Source: Pterobdella sp. o SKG-2022 (Eukaryota > Annelida > Clitellata > Hirudinida > Piscicolidae). Taken from it: DNA of 64,000 nt. The DNA lies in the NCBI GenBank assembly GCA_964035795.1, contig OZ038327.1, positions 3,633,651 through 3,697,650 on the forward strand, given 5' to 3'. The notes beneath the pieces are model-generated. The model worked only from the letters and a program-made list of their open reading frames with translations, had not been told where the DNA came from and searched no databases. Numbering within the stretch: position 1 is the stretch's first letter; every line of letters begins with the position of its first letter. Shown piece by piece: positions 25,004 to 38,770 of the stretch. Made by a program: the position numbers and the translations under genes.

Positions 25004-26781
25004 TCATTCATTGCAATTAGTAATCACCAAAATACCTTGTTTAAGTCCTCATCAACTCTTTAAAAAGCGATTTAACCTTATATAACCTCACCCATTGGTT
25101 CAATTACTTTCAATATTTGCCTAATAAACATTTTGCCAAACTTTATTTATTCAGGATTATCTTCTTTTTAGAACGCTAATCAATATAAAACTGCAAAAAA
25201 CAATATCAGTTTATTACTATTATAATTGTAGTTGGAGAGATTTTTGAACCCTGATAGTTTTTTTTAAATGCGAAGCTTATCGTTAACAATATAACATTTC
25301 ATACCTGAAAATGTTCATCCGTTGATGACCAGCTTTGTAATTTAGAATGGAAATTTATTTTTCAAAAGAATTTTTCGTTTCAATTTGGCTCGAGAAAATC
25401 TTTCTTTTTAATTTTTATAATAAGAATAATAATAAATAAATAATAAAAATAACATCTTTCTTTTTAATTGTTATAATAAGAATAATAATAAATAAATAAT
25501 AAAAATAACCTTAATATCAATGATAATAATAATGATACTGCTATTATAAATAGATATTATCATTATTTTTATAAATTGCAAAAGCTAATGCATCGGATAT
25601 ATACAAAAAATCTTTGTTGGCTCCCAGTGCTTCTCTTTGAGGGTAAATAAGCACTAATAATAATAATAATAATAATAATAATATTAAAAAAATTAAAATA
25701 TCCTTAAAAAAAATAATAAAATTTTATAATAATGGAATTAAAAATGATTTTTATGAGTAAAAAATAATTACTTGATAATAACAGCAAAACCTTTGAATAA
25801 AACCACCTGTGTTTAACTAGAGATTTGAATTACGATAAATCTACGAAGTTTATTATAGTGATGTTTAACCCAGAAACTTCTGAAACTCTCATTGTTTTTT
25901 ATACTTTAAAATGCTTTTTCATCAAAATCTTGAGAAACTTTAGTTGAAGAATCGCTTCAAAATCTTCAAACCTGAGTTTAAACCGATAATTCATATGAGA
26001 TTTTAGCGTAGAATTTTATATATTTTTTATATACTTATTAATACAAAGTTGTGGTGAATTGCTTCAACAATTAAGAGACATCCCATGCATCTTTCCAAGT
26101 TTTTTTTGATTTTAGTCGTTAAAACAAGCGAGTTTCAAATACACTAATTTTCTTCAAAATAAAGCTTACGTTTTGGATAAGCTCATTTTCATTATGATTC
26201 AGGGGAGTTTATTTGATATGTAAAAAATAGAGTTATTTCAAATTATTATTGTGAGCGATATTAACAATCAAAGGAAGGCATATGGAGAATAAAGTTCCAA
26301 GTTATCTTGCACATATTTATCTGCTTTAACTTTAACCAATAGGAGTGAAGCAGATTGGACCAATCATAATCTTTGTTAGTTGAAAAATGTTAGTTTTTTT
26401 TCATAAAAATAATAATGTATCAGAATGTTTAGATATTAACGCATTTCACAAAAAGTCGATCCAAGTGTATGCAAATCAATTTTCTTAAATATAGTGTTCT
26501 TTGAAATGAAATAGAGGTTTTTTTTTAAATAACAGAAAAAAATAGTATTTTATAGAACTAGTTGATTTTGGATATTCTTTCAAAGACAGTCTCAAATTTC
26601 TCACAGAGCTGTAAAACCTGATAATAAAAATAACTAAAAAAAGTGGCCATTTCTTTTCCACGGAAGAACAAAAGATAAAATAAAAATGATATAATCAAAG
26701 CAAAAAATTATTAAAAGACTGAAAAATTTTTAAACAAGTGCATTAATTGAAACCATCTGGAAATTAATAACGAATAACATA
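25004..26781. other. No gene seen
   Basis: AT-rich sequence between the first and second CANT1 start modules. It contains short AAT/AATA runs, a local duplication of a CATCTTTCTTTTTAAT-containing segment near 25395-25505, and no open frame with recognisable similarity. Confidence 0.6.
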
Positions 26782-26858
26782 CCTTATCACATCTCCATAC
26801 ACAACCGGTTCGGTCAAAGGGTAGGTAGAGTTGTAGGTTGTTTGGGTGAAGAGTAAAA
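26782..26858 (-). pseudogene. Duplicated second coding exon of CANT1, acceptor missing
   Basis: On the minus strand this encodes YNSTYPLTEPVVYGDVIR followed by a strong donor (AAG|GTATGT), the counterpart of YNCTYPLTQPVVDGDETR in the exon at 24073-24160. Upstream in the same frame no AG acceptor is present: the frame meets a TGA after about 20 codons and there is no AG in roughly 60 bases beyond it. I read it as a relic exon, or one needing a non-canonical acceptor. Confidence 0.65.
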
Positions 26859-27126
26859 GGTTATAATATCAATTCAATCAGTTTTTATTAAAATATTTTT
26901 TATGTTTCACAAGTTTTGATATTTTTTATTTTTTATTAAAACAAATTATTTTTTATGAATCAAAAACTTATGGTACACCGATTTTTCAGATCAAAGATCA
27001 ATTCAAAAACGGTTTTTTTGGAAAACAAAACTCTATAAACGACTTCAAGTCACAATTTTTTGAATACCATCAACAAATAAAAAGACTTTTCAATTGCAAG
27101 GTTAATATTTTTTAAACAGAACAAAC

Positions 27127-27188
27127 CTTTCACCACCACTCCAACTAATAACAATACCAAGAAATCTCGGACTTTTAACATTTTTCCC
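27127..27188 (-). CDS. CANT1: Alternative (duplicated) signal-peptide first exon of CANT1
   Basis: The coding part is 27127-27181: MLKVRDFLVLLLVGVVVK plus one base, then a GT donor. It parallels exon 24715-24772 (MILKARAYLLLFLVGVVVK) in length, sequence, phase and the acceptor just before the ATG (CCAG|GGGAAAA-ATG). Because both end in phase 1, this exon could splice straight to the acceptor at 24160 and give a 351-residue protein with a different signal peptide. Like the other copy it is followed at once on the plus strand by a (TATC)n array. Confidence 0.7.
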
Positions 27189-27214
27189 CTGGAAAGACAA
27201 TATTTATCTACCAG

Positions 27215-27748
<534 letters not shown>

Positions 27749-27862
27749 TATCTATTTACCTATCTACGCACTTATCTATCCATCTGTGAGAATAATCTTT
27801 GATAACAATAACATGAATTACCTGCTTGAGAACCTGAACAATTTTAAATCAAACTTTATATA

Positions 27863-30800
27863 AAGTTTTTATTGATTACTATGCTTTAAATATTTACTTA
27901 ATTTACGTTGTATTATTCAGAAAAATAATGACAATAATAATAATGATGATATTATCTAAAAAAGATATATAACTGCAATAGTTTAGGTAAGAATAGCAAT
28001 AATAAAAATAAAAGTAGGTATAAATAAATACTGACCATTATGATGACTATTATCATTTATACCAGCCTCCCACATTATCATTAATACTTCAATAAGTAAA
28101 AGCGAAGTATAATTGGCAAAGTATTGATCTGAACTTCCTAAGCACAAAGTTTCAATGTACAGGGTTTTACATTACTATATGACCACTCAGGGTTGATTTA
28201 ATTTTTTGTTGAATTTCTAGTATTTTTGATGATAGTTTATTTATACAATATAACTAGATTTTTTTGATTGACATATATACATTTTTGGAAACTGAAATTT
28301 TGACAAAAAGCCCAATTTACTGAAAATGAGGCACAAAATTGATGTGTGACCACTCATAAATGTCGCATAATTCTATTGAACGCGGATTTTTTATTAATCT
28401 TGTGTAGCTTTTAATACTTATCTATCATTTAACTAGTTGAATTGAAAAAATAACTTTTTTCTTTTTTATTTGTTTCTTAAGGTGCTTCTTTAATTTCACC
28501 TAACAACAAACCAAAACTCTAGTTTCCAATTCAATCATAAAAGTCAAAAATCATATTGGGTCACTGTGAGAACACTGTTATACAAGTTTTCGTTTGTCAA
28601 TTGATTTCTTACAAAAGCTGCTCAAGTCAATGTCAACGAGTTGCTTCAAAATCGTCAAAATAAAACCATTCGATTAACTGTTGACAATGAGAGAACCCGA
28701 AAAAAAAGGTGGTCAATTTCGCATTTTGTATAGCTCTTCATTTGTGTCGCCTGGATCGAACTCGGTAATTTAACCCGTTTGCTAAAGATTTTATTTTTGA
28801 AAAAAGCTTCTTTAAAATATATGTGGTTACTAAAACATTTATTCGAAATATAAATATTCCTTGAAATTCATTCGAGGTATAAATTATTTCTTCATGGAAA
28901 CATTCGAAAATAATATCTTTCTGAAGTATACTTGAAACTTGGATATCCTAAAACTATAGTCCTATAATATCAACAATTTTATATATTAATAATTTGAATA
29001 AAACTCCACCAACAAACCTATGATAAATGAATTTAATAATATGACCCAAATCAGTTTTTTCTCACTCCCAACTTTCTCCGTGTTGGCAACACACCCAATA
29101 TTCCTCATCAGGCTGTTGAGTGTGAATCCTAGTATGTTTTCTTCGTTAGTAAAGGACTACTCTTAAAAATAGTAAAACGAGAACAAATTGATGAAACAGT
29201 CGGTGTGAAGTTCTAAAAAAATAAATTACCTCAAAAAGAATTTTTCAGTTTTTTACCTTGAAAGTTTCAATGTCTCACCAGCTAGCAGACCTAAACGCTA
29301 GGGCGCAGAGTTGGTGTTTTTTAACGTCATACCCAAAACGAAACCTTTTTTAACCTGACTGATTGTTACTAATAGCAGTATAAAAAGACTTAAATTTTTC
29401 AATCTTATGAATATTCATCATGGGAAAACTATACTATGTATGTATGTACCATTTAATGAAGTGAATTAGATTCACAAGCTTGTTCACATGTTGATAACAT
29501 TATACAGTGCATTGTGGTTCAGTCAAACAGGAATTAAGCTAGAAAAAAATTTAACAATATTGATAAAAGTCACCGTAGTTATCAATCATATTATAAATAT
29601 CTGTGAACCATTTTATTCAAAAAAAGATTCCCATAAAACGTAATTTCATGATCAGATGTTTATTGAAATAAGATTAAAGTAAATTTACTAACTAAAATCT
29701 AGTAAAATGCATTCTTTTAACCAACTAAACAATATACAAATATAAAAAAATATAAAAAATATCTACATTTAAGAGATAGAGGAAGGAGAACGGAAACAGA
29801 AAAGAATGCTGGTAGCATTGCCGCGGACAATTGCAAGAGAAATCTTCTGGCGCAACCATACTGCCTCCAAAGGGTCCCCAGACGCCTCAATAACTTTTCT
29901 GCCTAACTCCTCAACAAAGCTGCTGGTTGAAGGTCTGCAGCCGCCCGTTGTTTCGAATGCAACGGGTTAAAAATGGAAGTTGCCCACCAAACCCGGATAT
30001 TTGCGGCTTTTTATTATTTCCGCAGATTTTGCACTGGATTCTGACTCGATGGAGCTGGCGATAATGTGAGATTTGGAAGAAGCATCGACGACTGTTGCGT
30101 CCCAGACCAAGCATTTTCCATGCTTCCAAGATATATATAAATATCTTATAGAAATATTTTTACTATTATCTGGAGAAAGTTTATTAAAATGCATTTGAAC
30201 TGTTTCAAGTAAAAATTATTCACTTGAATAAGTGATATTTATTTTGAGTTTATTCTTGTGAAACTTAAAACTATTTCACTAGATGAACTTTTAAACTAGC
30301 ATAGAACTAGTAAAGGTGCTTGTTCATTGGATATGAAATGTATAAAAGCAAAAAATTCATTAAGTTCTTGTCTTGCCTTTTTCACGTTATTCTGTAACTT
30401 GAGAAAAGCAAAATACTCCAAATGGAATTTATTACATATTATTTTTCATTTTAAAAAGAACATTTTTAGTTGTTTTTGTTGGTATTTTTGTGAATTTGTG
30501 AACCCTTTTTAGGAATACAAAAGTCCAAAATGCTGAGGTGACGTTTGAAAACTTTCATTTTTCTTTCGCTAAATTTGTAAAAAATTGTTGAAAATTACTT
30601 CCAGATACTCAAAAACTAAAATTTCATTCTGGAAATTAAACTACGCTCAATTTATTTTCAATGCCAAGTTTATCTAAAAAGTTTAAGCTACCCTCATTAT
30701 AAAATATTTTCAATTCTGGTTTCAATTTAAAATTTGTATTTTGTATTAATTTATCAATTAAAGCTTCTTCTATTAAAAGACATTTCAGTGTTGGTTGCAC

Positions 30801-31259
30801 TTAAATACAAAAAATGATGATTGTTGTACCTATGAAAAACTATAACAAATAATGAAATAATTTTAATCTCAAATAAAATTCGTGAAACACACTCAAAACA
30901 ACCATTTCACAGGTTCTCATTTGACCTGCTATTCTTCCAAAGGTTCTCGAGACAATTGAAGTTAACTTTCTTTAAACCATTTTCAACCCTCTCTTTCACA
31001 TTCCTCTTTCTACTCGGTGTTGTTGTTGTAGGTTAGTTCATGTTGTTGTGGTTATATATCTTTGTATTGTTGTTGTCAGTTCAACATCTGATTGAGATTT
31101 TGTTGTAGTTTATGTATTTTTTATTGTAGATACATTTACAATGTTGTTCATTCAATTCAATCTTTGTTATAGGTGAGTTGGTGTGTTTGTTTTTGTGGCT
31201 GGTTTATTGTTGCTTTTATTGTTATATTTGTTGTAGGTGAGTTATGAATATTGTTCCAG
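27863..31259. other. Upstream non-coding part of the duplicated segment, copy 1
   Basis: Apart from a retroelement relic (29769-30194) I see no gene. The 300 bases before ABCD4 are TTG/GTT-rich and contain a donor-like TAGGTGAGTT motif four times (near 31029 as a variant, 31170, 31236 and 31321, the last being the real exon-1 donor). Confidence 0.6.
29769..30194 (-). pseudogene. Retroelement polyprotein C-terminal relic, copy 1
   Basis: The minus-strand frame reads GKCLVWDATVVDASS, then SAKSAEIIKSRKYPGL, one stop, then PVAFETTGGCRPSTSSFV, RQKISLAIVRGNATS. This wording is typical of the C-terminal tail of reverse-transcriptase-like proteins in many animal genomes. It is a short, stop-containing fragment, carried in both duplication copies. 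Confidence 0.65.
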
Positions 31260-34200
31260 ATGAGTTATTTTCTTGATGTGGATAAGCTCATGTTTATTTT
31301 AAGAAAAGTTCTCATCGCTATAGGTGAGTTTATGTTACACATATCTACAAAGAGAGTAAATATATCCAAATTTTTGTTGCTTTTACAGATGAACTGTTGT
31401 AAATATGTTTATATCATTATTGGTAGTTTGTATATTATTGGTAGTTTTTATATTATTATTATTATTGGTAGTTTGTATATTATTATTATTATTATTGGTA
31501 GCTTGTATATTATTATTATTATTGGTAGTTTCTATATTATTATTATTTTTATTATTGCTAGTTTATTATTAAGCCAACCGTGCTGTTCAAGGATCAACCT
31601 TAAAAGCACTGACTGCTACATTGAAGGCTGGCAAGTCCAGGGCATATTGTCTTCTGGGATAACTTGGTTGAGTCCATCCTGATAAATAAGGGCGGCTTGT
31701 ATCTTTGTAGAGTCTGTATAAAGATCTGGATTTTTTATATTATTATTTTTATTATTATTATTCGTTTGACGTCTTTTGCCTCCTAGCATTAGGTTTCATC
31801 TGCATTTTTTGTTTATATTTGAAAGATATTCATTACAGTTTAGTTTCTGTATTTTTTATTCAAGATACTAAAAAATTAATTAATATTGTTCAAATTTATA
31901 ATAATGAAAATAATAATAAAAATAGTAATAATAATAATAGTAATAATAGCAATAATGGTATTTTTAGAGTGGTATTTCATTGATAAAAAAGGATAAGGTG
32001 TCTTCAAATAAACTATTTGTTTTACTCAAATTATTCCACTATTAATTCAAAAAAATTTTTTAAGAACATTTTTTATGACAAACTTAATCATCGTAGTTGC
32101 ATTATAGTGTGCATCTTTCCTTTTTCCAAGAGGTCGTTGATTTCTTCCATCAGTATTTTTTTATAATTTAATATTTATTTTTCAATAATAATATTCAAAT
32201 ATTCTTTATAATATTGAAATAATATATAAAATCGATTTGAATCACACTTTTATTAACTGAATAATAATAATAATACGAAGCTTGAATAAAGTATGTATTT
32301 ATATAAATACACTACAAAATGATTTTTCTCTAGCTTTTTTTTACTCTGAATGTGTTTTTAGATAAGTTTGTTCAATTTTATTTCAAAGGCTCAAAATATA
32401 CCTTCAATGAGCTTAAAAAGCAATTTGGACGTTTAAAGGAAGACTGTTTTAGATTTTTTATTCAATTGACCTAGCTTTTGAACGCAAGTTATTAAGTAGT
32501 TGATAATGTGAGCTCAAAAACCTCAAAAGATACCTACATAAAAATTTGAAAGTGTTTTCTCGTTTAAACAATGTAGGATTTGAAGTATAAAACTTTTTAG
32601 AATTTCAAAAAAAAGATAAACTCTATTCTTATTCTACCTTCCTTCTCCCACCCTCTACTGGGTTACCAGCATCCATCCTCATTACATGCCCAAACCAGCT
32701 TAGTCTATTTTTGCGTCGTCCTTCAGTGATGTCTGGAATTCCCGGTCTGTCTCTTACTTTTTTTGATGATCTGCCATCCTTTAAGCTTACATTGCACATC
32801 CACCTAATCATCATCTTATCAGCTCTGGAAACTCTAGCGATATCTTCTTTCTTAAGAAGCCAGGTATGCACCTTGGGCACTGTTATCTTATCGCAAAAAG
32901 TTCAATTACTATGATAAAAAGGTCGATTACTGAATTGAAACGCTTTTTTTGCTCGTTTTATGATAAATATTATGTAAATAAGAACTAAAAAATCAATCTA
33001 AGTGGTTTTTTTTTGTTTTGAACTCATAGTTGATGTTTGCCACATACATTTTTTTACTTTTTATTTACTAAATATTTTTATTAATTTTTTTTACCATCTT
33101 CATTACTATATAAACCATTAAACACAATAACCTCAAGCTAACACGACAATATTAGTTACCTGATGATGATATAGAATTAGTTACCTGATGATGATATAGA
33201 ATTAGTTACCTGATGATGATATAGAATTAGTTACCTGATGATGATATAAAATTAGTTACCTGATGATGATATAGAATTAGTTACCTGATGAGGGTATAGA
33301 ATTAGTTACCTGATGATGATATAGAATATATCGTAAAGCTTCGTCAAAATAAAAAATTCAAATATCCCCGTGTTTTTATGATTCACAAAATGCCTTTGAA
33401 ACCATAATTTTCATACCAAATACGTTTCAAACCTACTTCATTTCCAAGTTCAAAGAATATGTTCAAAAACATCCTAATCACTGCAGAAAAGGTGTTAGCC
33501 AACTACACAGGACTTATCGCCAGCAAATATATCAAGGTTCTTCTTATTCTACTGCTACTAATAGTAGTACTACTAATAATATCACTGTTATTACTACTAA
33601 TACTACTTTTAATACTGATAATATTACTACTTTTTCTATTATTAATAATGATACTACTACTATTAATAATACAACTGATTTCACTGCTACTACTACTACT
33701 ACTACCAACACTACTACTACAGCATCTAACGAATTATGACAAACCAGCCTTCATCAGACATACTCTCATCTCATTGGTCATCGTCATCTCCATGGCACTG
33801 GTTCGACAAATGATAGTTGAGAATTTTGTGAATATTTAATGAGTTTTTATTTATAGGTGCTTGCTCTCAAAAGGTACTCTTGGATGTATTGCTACATCAG
33901 ATCCAGACAGGTTTGACGTCATAATAATGAGAATAATAAAATGAAATATTAATAATATTAATGAGAATAAAAGAAAAAAAAATAATAACGATAATGATGA
34001 TAGTGATAATTGGGCTAAAAAATAAGAACTAGAAACAGCCATGATATTAAGAAATAAACAAATTCAGATTATAATACTAATAATAGTAATAATAATAATA
34101 ATAAATGATTTAATAATAAAAATAATAACGTTGACCAGCGCCTGACAGAACGCTTACACCAGGGATACATGGAAAACATTAACTTTTACAAACTCAACTT

Positions 34201-35550
34201 TCTTAATCCTTTTGTCGATAATGTGTTAGTGGGGAGAGGATTGGAGGAGGTAGTGTTGGGTGTGTTAGTGGTTAGAGTGGTGCTGGTGTTGGGGATGTGT
34301 TAGTGATGAAAGTGACGTTAGGAGTGTGTTAGGGGTGATGATGATGGGGGTGTATTGGTGGTGATGATAGGGGTGTGTTGGTGGTGATTGTTGTTGTTGA
34401 GTGCCAGCTTCCAAAGACTCTTCCGACACTCTTTGGAGCGAGTACCGAAAGAAACTTGCAGCTTCGAGTTGTTTGTGACTTTTGGTGAGCAGCGATAAAA
34501 ATGATGGATGAATTCTCGAAATGCTTTGTGGTTGGAAGCTGACGTGGTTTAGAACCTCTTCGACACCCAGCACCACGAGAAGGTGGATTTTTCCGCCGGG
34601 CTATTGGTGGTGATGATAATGAGGGTGTGTTGATGGTGATGATAGGGGTGTGTTGGTGATGATAATGGGTGTGTGTTGGTGGTGTTGTTGGGGCTTGTGT
34701 TGGTGTTTTTTTCTGATGTTTTTTGTGTTATAATTTTTGTTGATTCTATTAATTTGATGTTTTTGTTGATGTTGCTTTGAGAGGTTCTTCAAGACGTATT
34801 TTATCATTTTTTAATATTTTTCTTTCAAAAGAGATCAAAGAATAAGCCAAGACATAGATAAAATGTTCCGAATATTTTCTGAGTTCATCCCCGACCTTAT
34901 TATCGCTCCTTTCACAGCAGCATACTACACCTATAAGTGCTGGGAGATGTAAGTTGTTCTTTGTTTTCTATTTTTAACCACAATGTAGGAATTGATCATG
35001 TATACAATGTTGGGTTAGTGCCTAGTGATGATATAAAAACAGGAATAATTACTTCAACTTTTACAAAATACACACACAGAACAAGCTGGGTAGGGCCGTT
35101 ATCAGTTATCTTCTTTTTCATCATCTCCACCGTCATCAATAAGTTCCTCATGTCTCCGGTGGTTCGACTATCGGCCAAACAAGAAAATTTGGAGGGAGAA
35201 TTCAGGTGCGGAAAATGGGGGTTGGAGATTGACGGTGTTTGGGCAGTGTAGTGTTTAGGGTGGCTGGGTTATTAGATATATACGATACTATTGATCTCAA
35301 CATGGTCTTTTTTTATTATACCATCATCATCATTTTCACCATACCACCATCATCATCTTCATCACACCACCACCATCATCATCTTTACCACTATCATCAC
35401 CACCACGTCTTCTCCTATCCAGATACAAACACGTCCAACTAAGGTTGAATTCTGAGTCTGCGGCCTTTTATAGGTTATCATTTATTCATTGGCTCAACAC
35501 CATATAGTGACATTGGCTTTTAATCTTTCGTATCCACCAATTTTTTCATT

Positions 35551-35597
<47 letters not shown>

Positions 35598-37903
35598 GTC
35601 ATCCATCCACACCCACAGATGTGGCAGCACAGAAAAGAGAAAACTAAACAACAAACTACACAACCTAACAGCAGCACAACAACGACTTAATTATGGCCAA
35701 TTCTTTCTTTCACGTTGGTTTTTTTATTGATTTTTTGGCATTCGATTTTCATTTACTTTTCAAGATCACTTTATCTCATACATTTTGGATACAACTTTCA
35801 GTTACACCACTTTCCTCTTCATCCCACCAAACCTTTTTTTACTACTCCACACTTTCCCCCACCACATCTTTTTTCACCTTACTAGACCCCTTTCGCCATA
35901 CCATATTTTTTTGTCATCACTTTCTTTTACCACTCTCACCACACCCACCCTCACCTCACCTCACCACACCCACCCTCACCACACCACATCACACCCACTT
36001 TCACCACACCACACTTCACAGTATCGACAAACTCGGCCTCCTACTTTGGTAGCATCTTGAACTACATCATCATTGCCATCCCCATATTTGGAGGCTCTTA
36101 TGATCACCTTGATCCTGGAGAATTGAATGCCAAGATCAGTGAGGTTGGTGGGATGGATGAGGAAAGAAAGAGGTTTGGTGGGTAGTGGAGCGGTAGGTGG
36201 TATGATGGCTCAAGTGTTTTTTAAAACAATTGAATGTTAAGATCAGTGAAGTTGGTGAGTAGTGGTGTTTTGGTGGATGCTGGTGAATTATGAAGTGATA
36301 AAGTGGATAGTAGGAGGATGAGATGGCTTGGTAGGGTGGTGGTATACTGGTGGATGGTGATGATAATAAAAGACAAGGGTTAAAATATTTGATTCATGAG
36401 GGGGAGGGGGTGTGGTTATTAGGCTGAATGATGATACGGCTTGTTTCAAGGTGGTGGACGGGTCTTATAAATTTAGCATAAACATTCGCACACACGTACA
36501 CAGTCCTCCTTTTACACTATGACCCTCATATACATCTTCACATCCCTTATCTCCTTGGCAACCGAAGTGGCCAACATGGCTGGCTGCTCACACAGGTCTG
36601 TATGAACTTATTATTTTTTTATTGTTTTTTCCGTTAATTTTTTATTGTTATTTACATTATTATCTATAAGTTTTGAGCTTTTTCTAAGGAAATTGGAATA
36701 ATGGTTTTATTGTCAATGTCTTTATTTCTTACTATTTATTTATTAAAAATAATAATCATAATAATAACATCAATTTATTATTTTTATTATTATATACCAT
36801 TTTTATTCGATATTTCAGAGTGGGTGAGTTGTTGGAAGAGATAGATGCCTTGCGTAAAAATGGTGATGATAATGATGATGATGACGATCAAGATGGTAAA
36901 AAGGAAGTTGAACATAAGCGTGGTTATGATAATGATAATGACGTCACCAGCACTTTCATCAATGTCGAAAAAAGGTGAGGGATGGTCTGGAACCTTCCAT
37001 CACCCATCAAATTATCCCAAACCACACTATCATTCTCTTCAACCAGACTACTAGTGTCCACACTACTTCTTACACCATCATCTCATCTACTCATCCAGTT
37101 TTCATTCCATCTTTTACACCATCTTTTCATCCACTTATCTTACCCACCGCACCATCATCCACCTCTTTTCTTTTCTCCACCAGCATCCAGCCCACCACTC
37201 CCAAAGAAGCTTACCTTCTACATAACGTGCATGTTGTTCTTTCACAGAGTGGTCTTCCTGCTAAGACTTTAGTTAGAGGTGAGGGGGAGGTAGGAGATGA
37301 ATGATCAATGGTGGGGAGGGTGGTGGTGGTAGGAGGGGATGGTGATGAGGATAGTAATAGATATTTTAGTTAGATATTTGTTGGTAATGATGAGAAAGGC
37401 GAGTAGAAGTTAGACTGGGTGAATGGAATTTGAAACAACTAGTGGCAATACTTGTTGAAGGTTCTATATGGATAAAACAACCAGTAAATATTATCTAAAA
37501 ATTTGCTTTTTAATAATAATTATGATGTTTTCTCTTCTTTTCCCATGAATCCTCATCCTAAATATGACCTTTTATTTCTGTGACATCAACAACCAAATAA
37601 TAAAATCTTTTTCTTCAGAACATCATATTCTTCCCATAACGCCTTTCGCCTCACAACACTCTCTTCCCCTCAATACACTGTTTCCCCATAACATCTTTTC
37701 CTTCAATACACCCCTAAAAAATACCTTAATTACCCTTAACAATCCCCTTAACACTCCCTTGAATACTTACCCTTAGCTCTGAGCATGCAGTTGGTAAGCG
37801 GAGAAAGCGTAATAGTGACAGGAGATTCAGGTGTTGGGAAGACTTCTCTTGTCCGGACCCTCGATTCTCTATGGCCCCTTCATCGAGGTTCTATCTATCA
37901 ATC

Positions 37904-37974
<71 letters not shown>

Positions 37975-38694
37975 TTATTTATCTATCTAGCTATCTATCT
38001 ATTTTTCTATCTACTCACTTCCAGGTAGGATAGAGAGGAGAGTGAATCATGGCAAGGATGGAGTGATATTCCTTCCTCAAAAACCCTACCTCACCAACGG
38101 AACCCTGAGACAACAAGTTTGACGTCATCACGATTGAACTAATTTATATGAATTTCAAATGTTTCATAGTTAAATTTTTAAAAAATGAAACTGTAAGAAG
38201 TTATACACTGGTTTCAAAAACAAAACATTCCAGATTCTTTTCCCGTTGGATGAGACGCAATGCTCACGTGACGATGACCTGATTATCACCGACCTATTAG
38301 ACTTCACTGATTTAACACAGATACTGCATCGAGCCGGTTCATTGGATCAAGATAACGATTGGCATTGGTAGGTTGACGAATTTTCTTTAGAATATAAATA
38401 TGGCTGTAAGAAAAATAATAATTAACATAATAATGACATTGAACATAATAAGAATAATAAGCATAAAGAAAATAAAAAAAATAATAATATTAATAGTGAA
38501 AAACTAATAATAACAATAATAAGAATGGAAATAATAATGATAAGGACAATAAAAATAATATTGGCAGGGAAGAGATATTGTCTCCAGGAGAGGCGCAAAG
38601 ACTGGCCTTTGTACGTCTTTTTTACCATCGTCCTTCCTTCGCTGGTTCTTTGCTTATTATTGAATAAATAAATAGAGATAGATGGATAGATAGG

Positions 38695-38770
<76 letters not shown>

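Noticed and set aside
24762..25085. Long open frames of repeating SIYL on (TATC)n, also at 37831-38033, 38422-38889 and 47132-47460
   Set aside because: They are translations of a tetranucleotide repeat with no stop; in ABCD4 and GAK these tracts fall inside introns by splice-site and phase analysis.
30327..30512. 61-codon ORF identical in both duplication copies (also 52769-52954)
   Set aside because: Its conservation is explained by the segmental duplication; it has no recognisable family.
33155..33327. Regularly repeated 25-bp units as a possible CRISPR array
   Set aside because: The units are directly joined without spacers, and the sequence is a eukaryotic intron; the same applies to the 41-bp array at 21656-22203.
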